A stretch of 64,000 bases of DNA, taken from assembly GCA_947683425.1 (NCBI GenBank), contig CANTUQ010000070.1:1204001-1268000 (forward strand), read 5' to 3'. A program made the position numbers and the translations under genes. The DNA is from Excoecaria cochinchinensis. Its lineage: Eukaryota > Streptophyta > Magnoliopsida > Malpighiales > Euphorbiaceae. A model generated the notes under the pieces. It worked only from the letters and a program-made list of their open reading frames with translations. It made no database searches and was not told the origin of the DNA. Shown here piece by piece: positions 33,336 to 47,100 of this stretch (positions are counted from its first letter, which is position 1; each line of letters starts with the position of its first letter).

Positions 33336-34165
33336 CTAATGGTTATCCTTAGCAGCCAAACATGCTTTGTATCTATCCAATGTACCATCTAGATGACTTT
33401 TGGTCTTAAACACACACTTGCAACCAATCATATGGTGTGCTTCAGAAGGAGGTACCAGTGTCGAAGTCCCATTTCTCAAGAGAGTGTGATACTTGGAATT
33501 CATGGCCTCATGCCAAATGTGAATACTTTTTGCAGCTTGGGAGTAAGTAATTGGATTTACCTCTTTAGCAATTACAACAACATTAGAAAATGACTGCTTA
33601 GGTTTTAAAAAACCAGTTTTGGCATGGATTGTCATAGGATGTGTCCGATGAAGCAATGGAAAGGTTGCCTGGTGCTGCGGTAAATCACCAACAACAATAT
33701 GATAAACATGGATATTAGCAACAATAACCAAACCTCAATTCATGGCCTCATGTTTGGAAGCATCGTAACTGATAGGTTGTGTAACCCAGTGTATATATCT
33801 AGTAAGGTGGATGGTGATAAGGCTATCGTGATAAACAACGAATCAATAGTTGTTAAAGGACGTGATGGTGCAGCTGGTTCAGTTTGTTGGGGCTCGAGTA
33901 TAGTAGGCAGAGCAATAGTAGAGGATGTAGGTATTGGAAGAGTTATTTCTAAGGGCGGTGAGGGGTTGGTGGTGTAGCGTTTCCTGGTGTGGCACCAGTC
34001 ACAAACGAAAATTGAAAAATCTGTTCATTAAAGAGAACATGATGTGAGACATTGAACTTTTAGCAAAAATATCAAAACATTTATACCCTTTATGAATTTT
34101 ACTATAGCTGAGAAACACACAATGGGTAGAACAAACATCCAATTTATTTTTGGAATAAGGTCAAA
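33336..34165 (-). pseudogene. Ty1/Copia polyprotein remnant
   Basis: On the minus strand, 34165-34035 gives KLDVCSTHCVFLSYSKIHKG and YKCFDIFAK, the conserved stretch after the integrase core. The part 33731-33336 gives RTHPMTIHAKTG, SIHIWHEAMNSKYHTLLRNG and IGCKCVFKTKSHLDGTLDRY, the start of reverse transcriptase. Between them the frame is broken. No LTRs, no RT catalytic part. It is a truncated, old fragment unrelated to the Copia element at 24317. Confidence 0.85.
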
Positions 34166-34182
34166 CAACTTGTCTTTTGTTT

Positions 34183-34388
34183 CTTTTTTTCAATGTGAAA
34201 TTCACATCCATATATTATTTTTTTTCTTATTTATAGACAATTGTTTTGCCTCTCTTATTTCTTTTTTCAATGTGGAATTCACATCCTTTTATTACTTTTT
34301 TTTCTTATTTATAAACAATTATAGACAATTGCTTTGTCTCTCTAATTTCTTTATTTCCATGTGAGATTTATCTCTTTTTATTACTTCC
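34183..34388. repeat. Imperfect tandem repeat of about 80-88 bp, 2.5 units
   Basis: The block TTTCTTTTTTTCAATGTG...CACATCC...TTTTTTCTTATTTATA..CAATTG..TTGCCTCTCT recurs three times, the last unit partial. Pyrimidine-rich, no coding meaning. Confidence 0.65.
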
Positions 34389-35596
34389 CTCTCATTTGCC
34401 AATGTTAAATTTGATACAAGTTCAAGAATTGCATTTATTTTGCCTAAATTTACTTTGAATTGAAAAATTTTAGTTTTTTATTTGAATTTGTATGAGTATT
34501 AGATTTTTTTTTATTAATATTTGAACAACTTATTTGATTTTTATATTTGCAAACTTTGTTGGTTTTAAAATTACTATTTTTATATTAATTTTTGATAATC
34601 AATAGGTTGTTTGAACGTTTTTTTTATATACCATATTTTAAATTTTTTATAAATAATTATATTAAAAAAAAAAGATAAAAACTCCAAGTCAATCCGATTT
34701 TACCGGTTGGCTCATAACTCAGTTGGAAAGCCGAGTCGATATCCGATCCGGTTTTAAAAATATTGCTAAATTATAATTAAATCCTACTTAAAGTGACATC
34801 GTATTAAAATATAAATTAAAGATAAATAAAGGCAAATTGTAAGTATATTAGTCTTTTTTTTAAAAAAAAAAAAAAAAAAAACTAGATGTTATAGTTTAAG
34901 TTTTTGTTTAGATCCTATATTATTTGTTTTATCATAGTTGAATTTAAATTAAAAAAAAAACTAATGATAAATATATTAGCCATTATGGCATGTATAGGAA
35001 AATTTAATAAATCGAAAGAGAGTTTGAATTTATATGAAAATAATATAATAAATAATATTTAATAGTAAAGTTTAGATTGATAAGTAGGCCTAGAAATTTT
35101 TTATTCATCCTGAAAATCCGATCCAAACTCTTCCAAAAAAAATCTAAACCGAACTCGTAGGAAATCCGAATGACCCGATAAATTTAGGGTCGAACCCAAC
35201 TCAAACCTAAAATTCAAAAAATTTACTCAAAAATACTTGAAATACAATTCAGAAGTACAATCCAATCCGACCAGAAGCCTTGACCCTAATTTTTTCAAAT
35301 TAAATTTTATTTTGTCACGTTTATTTAAAAATTATTGTTTAATATTATATATATACTCTTTAAAAAATATTATATATGTATATATGTGTACATATATATT
35401 ATATACATATATTATATTAATAATATACCGTTTTATTAATATTTCTATCCCATTTTATAAAAATTAAATTTAATTGAAAGGAAAGATAAATGTAAAATTA
35501 TTTAAATTTTAAGCAGTAAGTAAAAAATAAAAAGAAAAGAGACAAAAAAAATTCAAACGGGATCAACCAAAGTTCAATACGGTATCAATTTGGTCA

Positions 35597-35661
<65 letters not shown>

Positions 35662-35875
35662 CCAAATTATAAAATTTATAACATTTCAAATTTTTTTTTC
35701 TCTTTCCTGTTACTCAATCCCAAATTCCAATATCATATTTATCTCACTTTAACTCGATTACCGTTTCGACGTCAAAATAATATAATTTTACTAATAGTTC
35801 GATTGGTTTGAAATAATATAATTTTACTAATAGTTCGATTGGTTTGATTTTAACAGTTTTTAAATATTGAAAATT
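34389..35875. other. AT-rich intergenic sequence with (TA)n
   Basis: No gene seen. It has poly-A/T runs, repeat-like words with 'ccgaa', and a (TA)n tract at 35598-35658. Open frames here are low-complexity artefacts. Confidence 0.6.
35598..35658. repeat. (TA)n microsatellite
   Basis: About 30 uninterrupted TA units. Confidence 0.95.
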
Positions 35876-36330
35876 CACTACAAGAAATTGCAAGAATAGC
35901 GATGGAAAATAGCAACGGAATTTCGTCGCTAATCATAAATAGCAACGGTGAAGTGCCGTCACTATCTCGTCTGTTTTTAAATATAGCGACGGAAAATTTT
36001 ATTTTTCCGTTGCCAAATTTTTTGATGGCGACGGAGCCTTTTGGGACGGACCTATAGTTCTCATCGCTAAATTTAGCGACGGAAGCCAAGTTTCCGTAAC
36101 TAAATAACAATAGACATACATATATTCCATCACTAAATTTAGCGACGAAAATTTGCCTTCCATCGCTAAATTTATGAAATTTTTATTTTTTAGCTTATTT
36201 ATTTTAATTTATTTTTTCATTTTTAAATGATAAAATTATTAATAATATAAAAACTATAATTAAAAAAATAATAAAATTAAAAATATATTGATTAAAATAA
36301 ATAAATTTTGTTAAAAATGTAACAATAATG
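35876..36330. mobile_element. Second CACTA-like element, left end
   Basis: Starts with CACTACAAGAAATTGCAAG, a clean CACTA terminus, followed by subterminal units of the TAGCGACGG type to about 36175. The next 150 bases (36180-36330) match 490-680 of the first element almost word for word, so they are one family. The right terminus was not found; the element may extend toward 37900. Each NLR copy therefore has a member of this family a short way upstream. Confidence 0.72.
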
Positions 36331-36399
36331 TATTATTATCAACTAAATTGCTTTACAAATAGAAAATTTTTAGTAAATGACTAAGAAAATAAACAAAGA

Positions 36400-36594
36400 A
36401 AATTTCTCAATACAAAAATAAAAATTTAAAAAATTCAAAATCTGCTCATAACAGTCTTTACTCAATCTGTTGCAAGGTTGAATTTCCACTCGTGTATCTA
36501 CACCAATCACATCAAGAATAACTTTCAGTTTTGGTGTTCCTTGATCCAATTGCTTATATATCAAACTCTTCAAAACAATAAGCAGAAAATCACC
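36400..36594 (-). pseudogene. Exon-like stretch of unknown origin inside the second CACTA-like element
   Basis: The minus strand shows a good acceptor (TTTGTGTAACAG) followed by an open frame that reads GDFLLIVLKSLIYKQL, then KVILDVIGVDTRVEIQPC. Codon use looks protein-like and unlike the surrounding AT-rich DNA, but I do not recognise the family. By analogy with the PII exon in the first element it may be captured host sequence. It could also be chance. Confidence 0.3.
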
Positions 36595-37904
36595 CTGTTA
36601 CACAAATAAATAAATAAATAAGCAAAGAACTAATATTTACTTATTTAGTATAGTAAACCATGTTGACTAGCAATATGATAAACTATGCTCACAGTTATCC
36701 AATAAGATCATTATATTCCATAAACAATAGTCAATCTGAAACTGCAAATCACTGTATTTATTGCCTAAATCTAGTAAAAGCATCAAGTACAAACAGTTTT
36801 GATTAAATTCCATATATCAAAAACAAGAAAGAAGAAGCTATCTATCTATCTATATATATATATGTATATATATTTTGAAATATATATATATAAGAAGGGA
36901 AATTTCAGTTATATATATCATAACTTGATTTCCATGCTTATAAGACGTTGGCATTTTGAAGAATGATAAACAACCCTGGTTGCATCAAATTCACCTTAGC
37001 TGGTATGATAAGAAAAGAAGTCGCATCAAATTCACACTAATTTCAAGGTGGAAGGTGCATTTGCCTTTTGCAAACTATTGGCAGTTTACAGTGGCATATA
37101 TAGACACGCAGGAAAAATGACATAAATTTAGATGAAGAGTAAAGAAGGCCATCCATTTGAAACATGATTCTAATTATAAATATCGGTTAGAGTCAACAAT
37201 TTTCCTCATGACCCACTCATTTGTAGCTTTTGACAAATCTTAAGTGTGAAATGAATTTTCAAAAATGATGCAGTTCAATGAACATATTCAAGTAAAATTC
37301 ACCCAACATAATTAACTCATCTACTGAGGTAATCCAGAATCTTGCAGAAAATGGGACCTTGTTACTGAGTTACAAACATCAATTACTCCAAACAATTGAA
37401 GGAAAAAGAAAAAGAAAAACTGCAAATCAGAGGAATCAATGGATAATCAGGAAATTAAACGTCTTTCTAATGAATGGTAAGCAAATCATGCTAGAATGCA
37501 ACATGCACCCAAGAGAGCAACAACATAGTATAGTTCTTGGGATCCACTAGAAATCTTCTTTTGCCATTATGTTGTGAGTACATTCTGTGAATAATTGCAG
37601 CCCAAACCCAATTGTGTAAAAATGTCTAAAACCCACAACACTAAACAAATACAAGAACCCAATAAAATTCACAACAAATACCAATACAAACAAGCAAAAG
37701 TATACAACTTTGAATTCTAAACAAAAATGATTGCATATACACAAAACGAAGGAAGGAAAACAGAAACAGAAATTTTACCAGAACAAGGCCGCTAATAAGC
37801 AAATGATTTGTCGTTTTCCATTTCGGGAGTTGGCGTACCACAACAATTCCCTATTGACACTCTTCTTGGATCTCTGTACAGAACCAAGATAACAATCGTG
37901 CCGA
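36595..37904. other. Probable interior of the second CACTA-like element, no gene identified
   Basis: It has a mixed (CTAT)n(TA)n tract at 36839-36890, then moderately complex sequence with small open frames on both strands (for example 37359-37550 plus and 37641-37978 minus). None of these resembles a protein I know. Captured gene fragments are possible. Confidence 0.4.
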
Positions 37905-38469
37905 CGGGGGGACAATCTATGAACTGAACTGGTCCATTCAATTGTATGATTTAAAGGTTTTTCCTTTGTGGGTTTCAAGGTAGATGTGATTAGACCAAAT
38001 CAATGGTGCGTACGTAATCTTTGTAATTTATGGACGACACACCTCATTTTTTCCAATAATATCTGACACACCTAAATATTTTGCTATTGAGTTGAAAATT
38101 TTATTTTCCATATCCATTAGTATTGACGAAAATAATCTTATTAAAAATAATTTTGAAAAGTTACGATTCCAATCCTAAAATAAAAAATCTAATGTATAAT
38201 TTTGAAAAGTTACGATTCCAATCCTAAAATAAAAAATCTAATGTGGAGCCTGTTTTTCAAATGTGTCATTTGATTTTTCTTTTTCTTTTTCTTTTTCTTT
38301 TTCTTGATTGAGAAACACAAATTGATTGCATTATTGCATTCCATTTAGTGTCTTATGCTTGAAGTTTTTCCTGACATTAAGAATTCTTCACTTAACTCTT
38401 GTAGCCTGATACTTATTTATTTTGGTGCAGGCGTCCATTTCCACTACTTCAAAGAAAAATAGGAAAAAG
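37905..38469 (+). promoter_or_regulatory. Upstream region of NLR copy 2
   Basis: Aligns with 2845-3535. It contains a (CTTTTT)n run expanded relative to copy 1 (38277-38304), a 49-bp direct duplication (38147-38244) absent from copy 1, and the likely UTR-intron acceptor TTTTGGTGCAG ending at 38430. No core promoter element can be named safely. Confidence 0.45.
38147..38244. repeat. 49-bp direct tandem duplication in the NLR copy 2 upstream region
   Basis: Units 38147-38195 and 38196-38244 both run from ATAATTTTGAAAAGTTACG to AAAAAATCTAATGT and are identical by eye. Copy 1 has a single, diverged version. Confidence 0.85.
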
Positions 38470-41115
38470 ATGGAGTGTGCGACTGCAATTGGAAGTTCTG
38501 CTGTTGTTGAAATTGCAAAATCCATGGCGAAACCTATCAAACGACAGATAGACTACAAACGCAACATTGAGGATCTAAAGAATGGGAATGATAAACTAGC
38601 AAACAAGGTGTTTGACGCCCAAAGATTTATGGATGATGCTAAAACTAGATTTAAAGAAGTTGGGTCTAGTGTATCAAAGTGGCTTGAGGATTCAAAAAAG
38701 CTGAATCAACAAGTCGAGGACTTACTTGAAAAGAATAATGCGTATTTGGATGGAAGGTGTCGAAGCCCTTGGTTACGTTATTGTCTAAGTAGGAAAGCTT
38801 CCAAGATGGCCGAGAATGTCAATAGGCAACTCAATGAAGTACCATTTTCTGATGTGGTGCTTGATGCTCCACTGCCAAAATTAGGAACAACAATGAACCT
38901 TACAGGCATGATGGACTTTGATTCCAGGCGACCACTTGTGGATGAAATCTTGAAGGTGTTGAAAGATGATAACTTGAGCATGATCAGCATTTGTGGGCTT
39001 GGAGGTGTGGGTAAGACAACAATTGCAAAGATGCTTGTCAAAGCTGTTGAAAGCGAGAACCATTTGGTTTCACTTACTAGTTTCTCTCAGAATCCTGACT
39101 TCGATAGGATACGAAGTGAAATTGCATCTAATCTTGGATGGCGATTTAGTCCTGATGATAGCGAGCCTGATAGAAGAAGAATTCTACATAAGAAGCTTAT
39201 GGAGTGTGATAAGAAAATCCTTTTAATATATGATGATGTTTGGGAGGAGTGTAATAATGAAATTGGACTTCCATTACCTACTGAGATTAAAGAGTGCAAA
39301 ATTGTGCTGACTTCGCGGTTCGAAGCTGTGTGTAATGCTATGGGAAGTCAAAAGAACTTTCGTATTGCAGCTTTAAGAGATGGAGAAGCTTGGGATCTAT
39401 TTAGAGAAATTGCAGGGGATATTGCAGACAGTTCAGATTTGCATCAAACGGCGAGGGAAATTTTAGGTCAATGTGGTGGTTTACCTATTGCCATTAAAAT
39501 AATTGCTGGAACACTGAAAGGCAAGAGAAAAACAATATGGGAAGATGCACTCGAACAACTAAAGAATGCAAAGTGGGAAGATATCCAAGGAGTGGGGGAT
39601 AAGGTGATTAATCTAATTAAAGCAAGTTACGATTTGCAACAAAAGCAAGCCAGGTCATGCTTTTTGCTTTGTTGCTTGTTTCCAGAAGATTTTGATATTC
39701 CGGTTGCATCTTTGGTTAGATGTGGTATGAGCTTAGAGTTGTTTGGAGACTCTGATAACCTTAACAACGTAAGCAATAGAGTTGAAGCGCTCATTTGTGA
39801 GCTGAAACAATCATTTTTGTTGCTTGATGGTGATTCAAGGGAGTATGAGTCTGTGAAGATGCATGATGTGGTACGCGATGTCGCCATATCAATTGCCTCT
39901 AAGGATAGGTGCAAATATGCAGTAGTACATGGTGCTACCATGCAAAAATGGCCAGCGACATATAGCACTGCAATTTCACTTGATTGCGAAGAGATGAAGA
40001 AGCGACCTGTTGATTTGGAGTATCCAAAGCTTCAACTTTTATGGCTTCAGTGCATAAATTATTCAAAAGCCTTGCCAAATAATTTTTTTGAAGGGATGAA
40101 AGATCTAAAAGTCCTATTTTTGAACATATCGGGATCTCTGCCAAAATCACTTTATCTCTTGGATAATCTTCGAACCTTGTGTATTAACATAAATTCAGAA
40201 GATATATCTTGGATAGGAGCTCTAACAAATCTCGAGTTTCTTGAAATTAAGGGTTATAATTTAGTAGAGCTGCCAGAAGAAATAACGAGATTGGAAAATT
40301 TGAGGGCGTTGGACTTGAGGGGGTTGAGATCGCTTCAATATATTCCGATAGGTGTTTTATCTCACTTGACAAAACTAGAAGAGTTGCATATCCACTTGAG
40401 CTTTGGAGATGAGGTAGATCGAGAGAAGACCATTGCAAGCCTCAAAGAGTTAAAGTCTCTTCCAGTAACTAAATTAGTAGCTTGGGTACCAAAACCCTCT
40501 ATTTTTCATGAACCATCGAATTTTGGGAACATTTCAAGGTTTCAAATTTTTGTACCCTACAAATTTGATTGGCATAAAAGTTTTGGATATATTTCAGAGA
40601 ATATGTTATGTCTCGATGGATATGATATAAGTAATATTAGAGGGAACGTAATTTGTGCTTTTTTGGGAAAAACTGAATGGTTGATTTTGGAAAAAATACA
40701 AAATTTGAAGACTTTAGTCCCTGAGTTGAGAAATAAATGTTTTCAACGGTTAAAGACCATAAAGATTAAAGGCTGTGCTGAATTAGAGTACATAGTTGAT
40801 GCGAGAATGGAGCAGATTCCGCATATCGGGTTCCCTCAGTTGGAGAAATTAGATCTAGAAGAGTTATCTAAGTTGAAATATGTATTTCCTTTGTCCATGG
40901 TGAGAGGAATGAGACAACTCCAGAGCATATCAATAAAAAGTTGCAAAACAATGGAAGGAATTTGGTGCAGAAAAGAAGTGGATGATGAGAAGATAACAGA
41001 AGATGAGATTGAGTTTCCTAATCTCACAGATCTGACTCTTAAAGGACTTCCAAATCTAATTGGGTTGTGGGTAGAGATGGAAACTGCAACTGCTCCAACT
41101 ACTGCTCATCACATG
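38470..41115 (+). CDS. NLR copy 2, exon 1 (CC, NB-ARC, LRR start)
   Basis: 882 codons with no stop, donor GTATGT from 41116. Begins MECATAIGSSAVVEIAKSM. All NB-ARC motifs are intact, including the glycine codon that copy 1 lost. Lacks 33 LRR residues present in copy 1 (deletion point near 40868-40872). Confidence 0.92.
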
Positions 41116-44100
41116 GTATGTTTTCTACATCTTCTTTCCCAAATTAATTTCTTCGATCTTTTGACTACAAAGTTGACAACTCATCATATTTATTTACATG
41201 CATCAACAATTTCTAGCAATTTATTTATTCCTGTGAACATGATATATAATTAAGTTAATAACAAATAACTTCTTTCTTACAACTACTTAATTAGCAACTT
41301 ATTGCTTTGTCGATCTTCTTTAAATTATAAGATTCTGTTAAAAATACACTTCAAATAATCAGAAAACCAAAAACTGGATAATATATGATTTTAGAAAAGA
41401 AAAAAAAATGGATAAATTTGACGATAACAGATATTTCCCAGATAATATATTGTCTTTAAGAACACGATTCTACAGATAATATACCATCCAATGAAACTAA
41501 ACGAATTATATTAACTAGAAAATAATATATAATATATGTCTTTATTTATGTTAAGATAGAACTAAATTTCTGAATTAGTTGGATAAGATGACAAGGTAAT
41601 AGAGGATTCAACCAGTCAAATCCTAAAATTAAGAAGTGTGTCCTTGTCAAAACAAATGATGAAATCTTGATCAACAAATTAATTAGTTAATTAGTTAATC
41701 TTACAAAGGAAGTAATTAATGGTGTTTACATAACTAATTAATCCAAACTTCTTTAGCTATTTCAAATCAGTCCGATTGTCCATAAATTGCTCCATTTCAT
41801 CAATTAAACCTTGTAATGGTCAAAATTACGAAAACAAGTGAAAAGTTCTAAATTGCCTAAAAATCAATGCATAAAAGTAGGAGAAAATCAACTAAAATAT
41901 GCAAAATTAGGCACTTAACAACCCATGGGGTTCCGAAAATGGCTACCAACCCGATGTGAACAAAGAATGAAACAGCCTGGGCCCATCCAAAAAAGACATA
42001 TTAACCAAACGAGTTACCCATACATAGAAACAGACATAGAACCCAACAGAAACCTGCAGTCATAGCCTCTCAGATCACTCCCAGTGTTGCAAATCTGTAA
42101 CGACTTAGGATCCTCGATCCACAAATAGCATCAGCCAACAACCAATTCTTTAATCAAAACCGCTTCCCAGGCGGTAAACGAAATTAGGGCCATTTAATAT
42201 AGCCAAGCTATGAAGTCCTCCCTCCGATTAGTCCCCTGTTTAGCTAGGGTGTCTGCAAAAGAGTTGCACTCTCTGCTCTTATGCGAAAAATACATTCTAT
42301 AATACCATCAGCTTATCAAAAAAAAAAAAAACAACCCATGGGGTTAATCCAACCTCGCCCAATCCAATTATTTTTGGATCATATAGGTTGGGTCACATAT
42401 GAATTATTTACGGATTGGATTGGATTTTTATCAAAATTTTATGGATCTTATGGATCGAATCAAAATTTGATGGGTCTAGTAATCATCCTTTCTATAATAT
42501 AAATAAAATCTAATTTCATTATGAGTAACTCCAAATCTAAATCTATGGCATTTATGATAATTTATTAACAATATTAATGGAAATATCATAAAAGATTCTT
42601 TTTATAATTGTGGGGAAATCAAATTTTTAGTTTTCTCATAAATATGAAACAATTCTTATTTACTATTTGAAACTAAGGTGAATTATAGAACTTATAATGG
42701 CGTTACATTAAGATATAATCTATTTATAATTTATTTAACTAATTAATTTCTTAGTGAACAGCTAATAATTTTAATTTTAAGTTTCAAATTTCTAGTCGTA
42801 GATTCAAAAATTAAAAATAATCATTAAATGAAAAATTAAAATCGAGTTCAAATTGGTCTATATGGTTAACCAGTTCGATTGAGCACGAACGCAAAAGTAG
42901 ACTTTAATTTTTAAGAATTATGATTAATAGATTTGAACTTTGACTTAGGGCCTGTTTGGCATTGTTTTTGAAAGGCCAAAAAATTGCTTATTTGATAAAA
43001 AACTGATTATGGGACAAAAATAAATGTTTGATAAATGCTGATTTTAGAAAAATCAAATTTTTGAAAAGTGAAAAAACCTTCTATTAGAAAAAGCTAGAAA
43101 ATGAAACTTTTCAGAAAAACTGATTTTCAGCTTTTAAAAGTAGCAGATTTAATATTTTTTTTAGACAAAAATATCCTTTATTTTATTTCATAATAACAAT
43201 TATATTTAATATAATATTTTTTGTTTTGTTTTATCATACCACCCAAATTATCTGAGTTAAAAATAATTATGTTATTTTTTTTCTCTTCTATTTTTTTATC
43301 ATACAAAATAATATATATGATTAATTAAGAAAATAATATATATATTTTTAATTTTTTATGTTATACTCATTTTTATTTGTTATTTTTTTATTTTAAAAAG
43401 CCATTTTTAATCATTTATTTACCAAACAGTTAACAACTATTTTTAATTTTATAAGTCATTTTGAATGTTATTTACTAAACAGTCATCTATTTTTCGACAT
43501 ACAGATTTTTTGAATACAACTTTTTTTCAATTGAAAAAAATGTTTTTATAAGTTTTACCAAACTGGCCCTTAATATATGATTAACTACTGATTAACAGTT
43601 AAGTTGTTTTTATCTGTAGTTTTCTATAAATATCTGGTCCATAAAAATAATTTCACATTTTAATTGAAATTACCATTTTATTATATATAAATATGAGTGA
43701 TTCTATACCTTAATTACAGAAGAGCATCCACTTGTCAAATATATAAGAGCTTCCACTTGTCAAATATTAATGAGTGATAAATTAGTATTAAATTATTTTT
43801 GTTATTGTCTTGTAGAGTGTTTATGTAATTTTTTTTTCCATTATTGATATTAAATTTTAATGAATTATTTATTTATTTGTACTTTTATATTTAAAAATTT
43901 TAGAATTTATATTTTAATTTTATGTATGCACGCTTTTCATGAAGTATAGGATAATATATATGTTCAATTTTTCAATAGTTAATGGTTAAACAACCGCATT
44001 AATGAATTGAACTTGAAAATCTATTTTTAAAAAAAAAAACCACTATTAAAAGAATTGATTTGAAAAATAAGCTATGAATTGATTAATTAGTTCATTTCAC

Positions 44101-47100
44101 CCCCTACAAATTACCATACTAGTTAATAAGAGATAGGATAAATAGAAAAAAAAAATGGTAGAAATTAAACTGATCAAATAGGTTAACTGACTCATTTGAG
44201 TAATTTCGGATTATCCGCAGATTGATCAAACCCTAAAAAAAATTTGGATCATTCCCAGTTGGGTAATTTCAACTCGAGTTAAAAATTCTTAGATCTATTT
44301 ATTGTTATTATTTTTCATTTTGTCTGTTCCATACTAAGAGAGAAAATCTCTTAGCAATTTTCAATAAGAAAAAGGAAAAATATGGTGCATTAAAGAGAAT
44401 AATTTAGATATTTGTTGGATAAGATGATAAGGTACAGCTACTGTACGTTACATATGATCATAAAGCTGTGATCAATGGTCAAAATGGTTGTTATATATAT
44501 ATAAATATAATCTTAAGGATCGATATTTTTATATTTTTGTCAACAAAAATTTAGTCTCATATGCACACTCAATTTTTTTATCTATTTGATACATATTATC
44601 TATTCGATATATATTAATATATTGGAAATTGCAATTTTTTATTGTAAAGAAAAAAAAACTATAGGCAAACCTTGAAATACACATACTATTTCAGATAAAT
44701 TATTAAATTTATTATTGTTAAGAAAAAAGAGAGAGAGAGAGAGAGATGAAGAATGAAAATAGATAGGGTCAATAAACAAAAATGAAAAAAAAAAGTCTAA
44801 AAGAAAGTGAAAAATATATAAAAAATAATTTTTTGTCTTAATAACAATCTAACGAAAGTTAATTGAGTTTAAAAAAATTTTAAGCTGCCATTATTTTAAC
44901 CTCTAAAAAATTATACAAAAAGACAAAAAAAAAAAAAAACAATTGCTCTCAGGTGATAATGGGTGCTTGCAAAGTTTAGGTGTGTAAAAAACATTTTTTG
45001 AAAATTTTGAGGGAGAAAATATGTGTTAAATCTAAAATTAATAAAATTAAAGAGAATTTAAATTAAAAAGAAAAAATTATTACTCTTTTTATCACACTTT
45101 TTAACTTTGTTCAATTTTACATGTCACTTTAAAAATATGAGAGTTAAGTTTATATGTCTTTCCATATTTACTGTGCACCATTTAGGAATGAGCAAATTTC
45201 GGTTAAAATCGAAAAACTGAACCGACCGAATTTTTTAATTTGATTCGGTTTTTCGGTTCGCTTTCGGTTTCAAAAATAAGTTTATTTCGGTTCGGTTTTG
45301 AAAGGCAAAAACCGAAAAAAACCGAACCGACCGAACTTGTATTAATATATGTTATTTTGTTCATTTTTTACAAAAATAAACTTTATTTTTGTATTTTTTA
45401 ATTCAATATAAATGGGTTTAACTCAAATTAAATATATGTACATTTTTAATTTGAATTTTTTTATTTTAATTTTATAATTTATAATTTTATATAATTTTTA
45501 GACAATTTTTTAATTATAATTTTAAAATTTCGGTTTTATCGGTTAACTGAACCAAACTGACCGATAATATCGGTTCGGTTTGAGTTCGGGTATCATAGAA
45601 TTTCGGTTCGGTTTCGTAAAATCTTGTAATTTTTGTTTTCGATTATTGAACCGAACCGACCGTTGTACATCCCTGTGCACCATTATATTTAATAAAGTGA
45701 TAAATTTAGTTTTAATTATTTAAAAATTAAATGGATTATTTGAAATTAGAAAATGAAAATTTAGTTAATTGCAAATACATTTTTATAAAATTAAGGTTTT
45801 TGAATCATTTCCTTAATTAATTTTTAAGTAATTAGTTTAAAGTTTTATCATTTTAAGGTGAGAAGTCTCAAATTTAATCTAACTTTCAAGATTCAAAACA
45901 CTTTGGATTTAAAAAAATTAGAGAAAAAAAACAATCATTTGATAAATGTTTCTAATAATTTTATATTTGAAATTTGTCAAAATAAATTTTTTTTTGTCTG
46001 TTCCTATAAAGAAATATAATATATATAATATTTTGTTGAATTTGACCACTCACTTACTTTATGATGAAGAAATTTTAATAAATATATGTGAAGAATGTTT
46101 ATTGTAATATGTTATTATATTTAATAGGAGAAATCAGAAGAAGCAAGTACATCTGAGATTCAACAGATTAATTCAATTTCAAGAGGTGGTGATCGAGTGG
46201 AAATGAGATCATTTATGTTATTTCCATCAGCTTGGCTGCGCTTTTCTTGTTTACAAAACCTTTACTTGGAAAGATGTGGAAGGCTAAAAGTGGCATTTTC
46301 ACCATCTGCTGCTGAGCAGCTGGTGCAGCTTAAGACCTTATCTATAGATGGTTGCAGGAAGATGGAATATATTGTTGGAAGAGAAGAAGAAGAAGAAAAG
46401 CCCACACAAAGGAGAGTGTTCCCTATGTTAAGATCTATCAGACTTACTTATCTATTTGATCTAGTGGCTTTCTGTGGTGATAGTGGTAATGTTTTGTTGG
46501 ATTGTTGGGACTCTTTGAAAGAAATAGAGGTTCGTGGTTGTCCCAAAATAAAGTCATCAGCATTAATTGCAAAAGCAATTGAAAGGGCATCAACATTGAA
46601 TCAAAATAGTGTTGATGAATCAAATAATGAAGCAATGATAGGTTGCCCAACACCAAGAGCATTGATAAGAAGATGTAGAAGAAGGGACATACACCAAAAA
46701 AGTCATCCAAGCGACAACCCACCTATAGAAACCCAACATCATATGGATTTCCTCGAACACAAAGAGGTATGTTTTTTATAATTAATTTAACATTTCAAAA
46801 ATTATTCTAGCACATTTAAAAAATTTTGAAACCAGCATGATTTGCGGAGTCAATTACGCAGTGCAAGTTTATATTCTAGCACATGGCAAGATTTTCGATA
46901 ATTTATTAATTCTAGTTCGTTTTTTAATTAATTTAAATGTTCATGTTCTTGATATTTTACACACACACTAGCCAAATGCCCCTGTGATAGCATCGCTATC
47001 CTCCTATCTCATATCGGCTGGCGAACAGATGAAAGTAGACCTTATAAGGCTATGGACACATTCCCCTGCAGAAGCCTTTTAAAACCGTGAGGGGCCCGGC

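Larger units (their letters stand above)
41731..44330. mobile_element. Composite 2.6-kb insertion in NLR copy 2 intron 1
   Basis: Copy 1 reads straight through this point (GTGTTTACGTACTAAGAG at about 7967-7984), while copy 2 has GTGTTTACA at 41722-41730 and resumes with ATACTAAGAG at 44331. The inserted DNA holds a LINE remnant, a Tourist-like MITE and repeat-rich AT sequence (42341-42947 and 43573-44330) in which I see no gene. Confidence 0.65.

Noticed and set aside
35237..35811. Tyr/Ile-rich frames across the (TA)n tract
   Set aside because: Low-complexity artefacts.
37359..37978. Several small frames on both strands upstream of NLR copy 2
   Set aside because: No recognisable protein. 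They may be remnants of captured sequence, but nothing supports a specific call.
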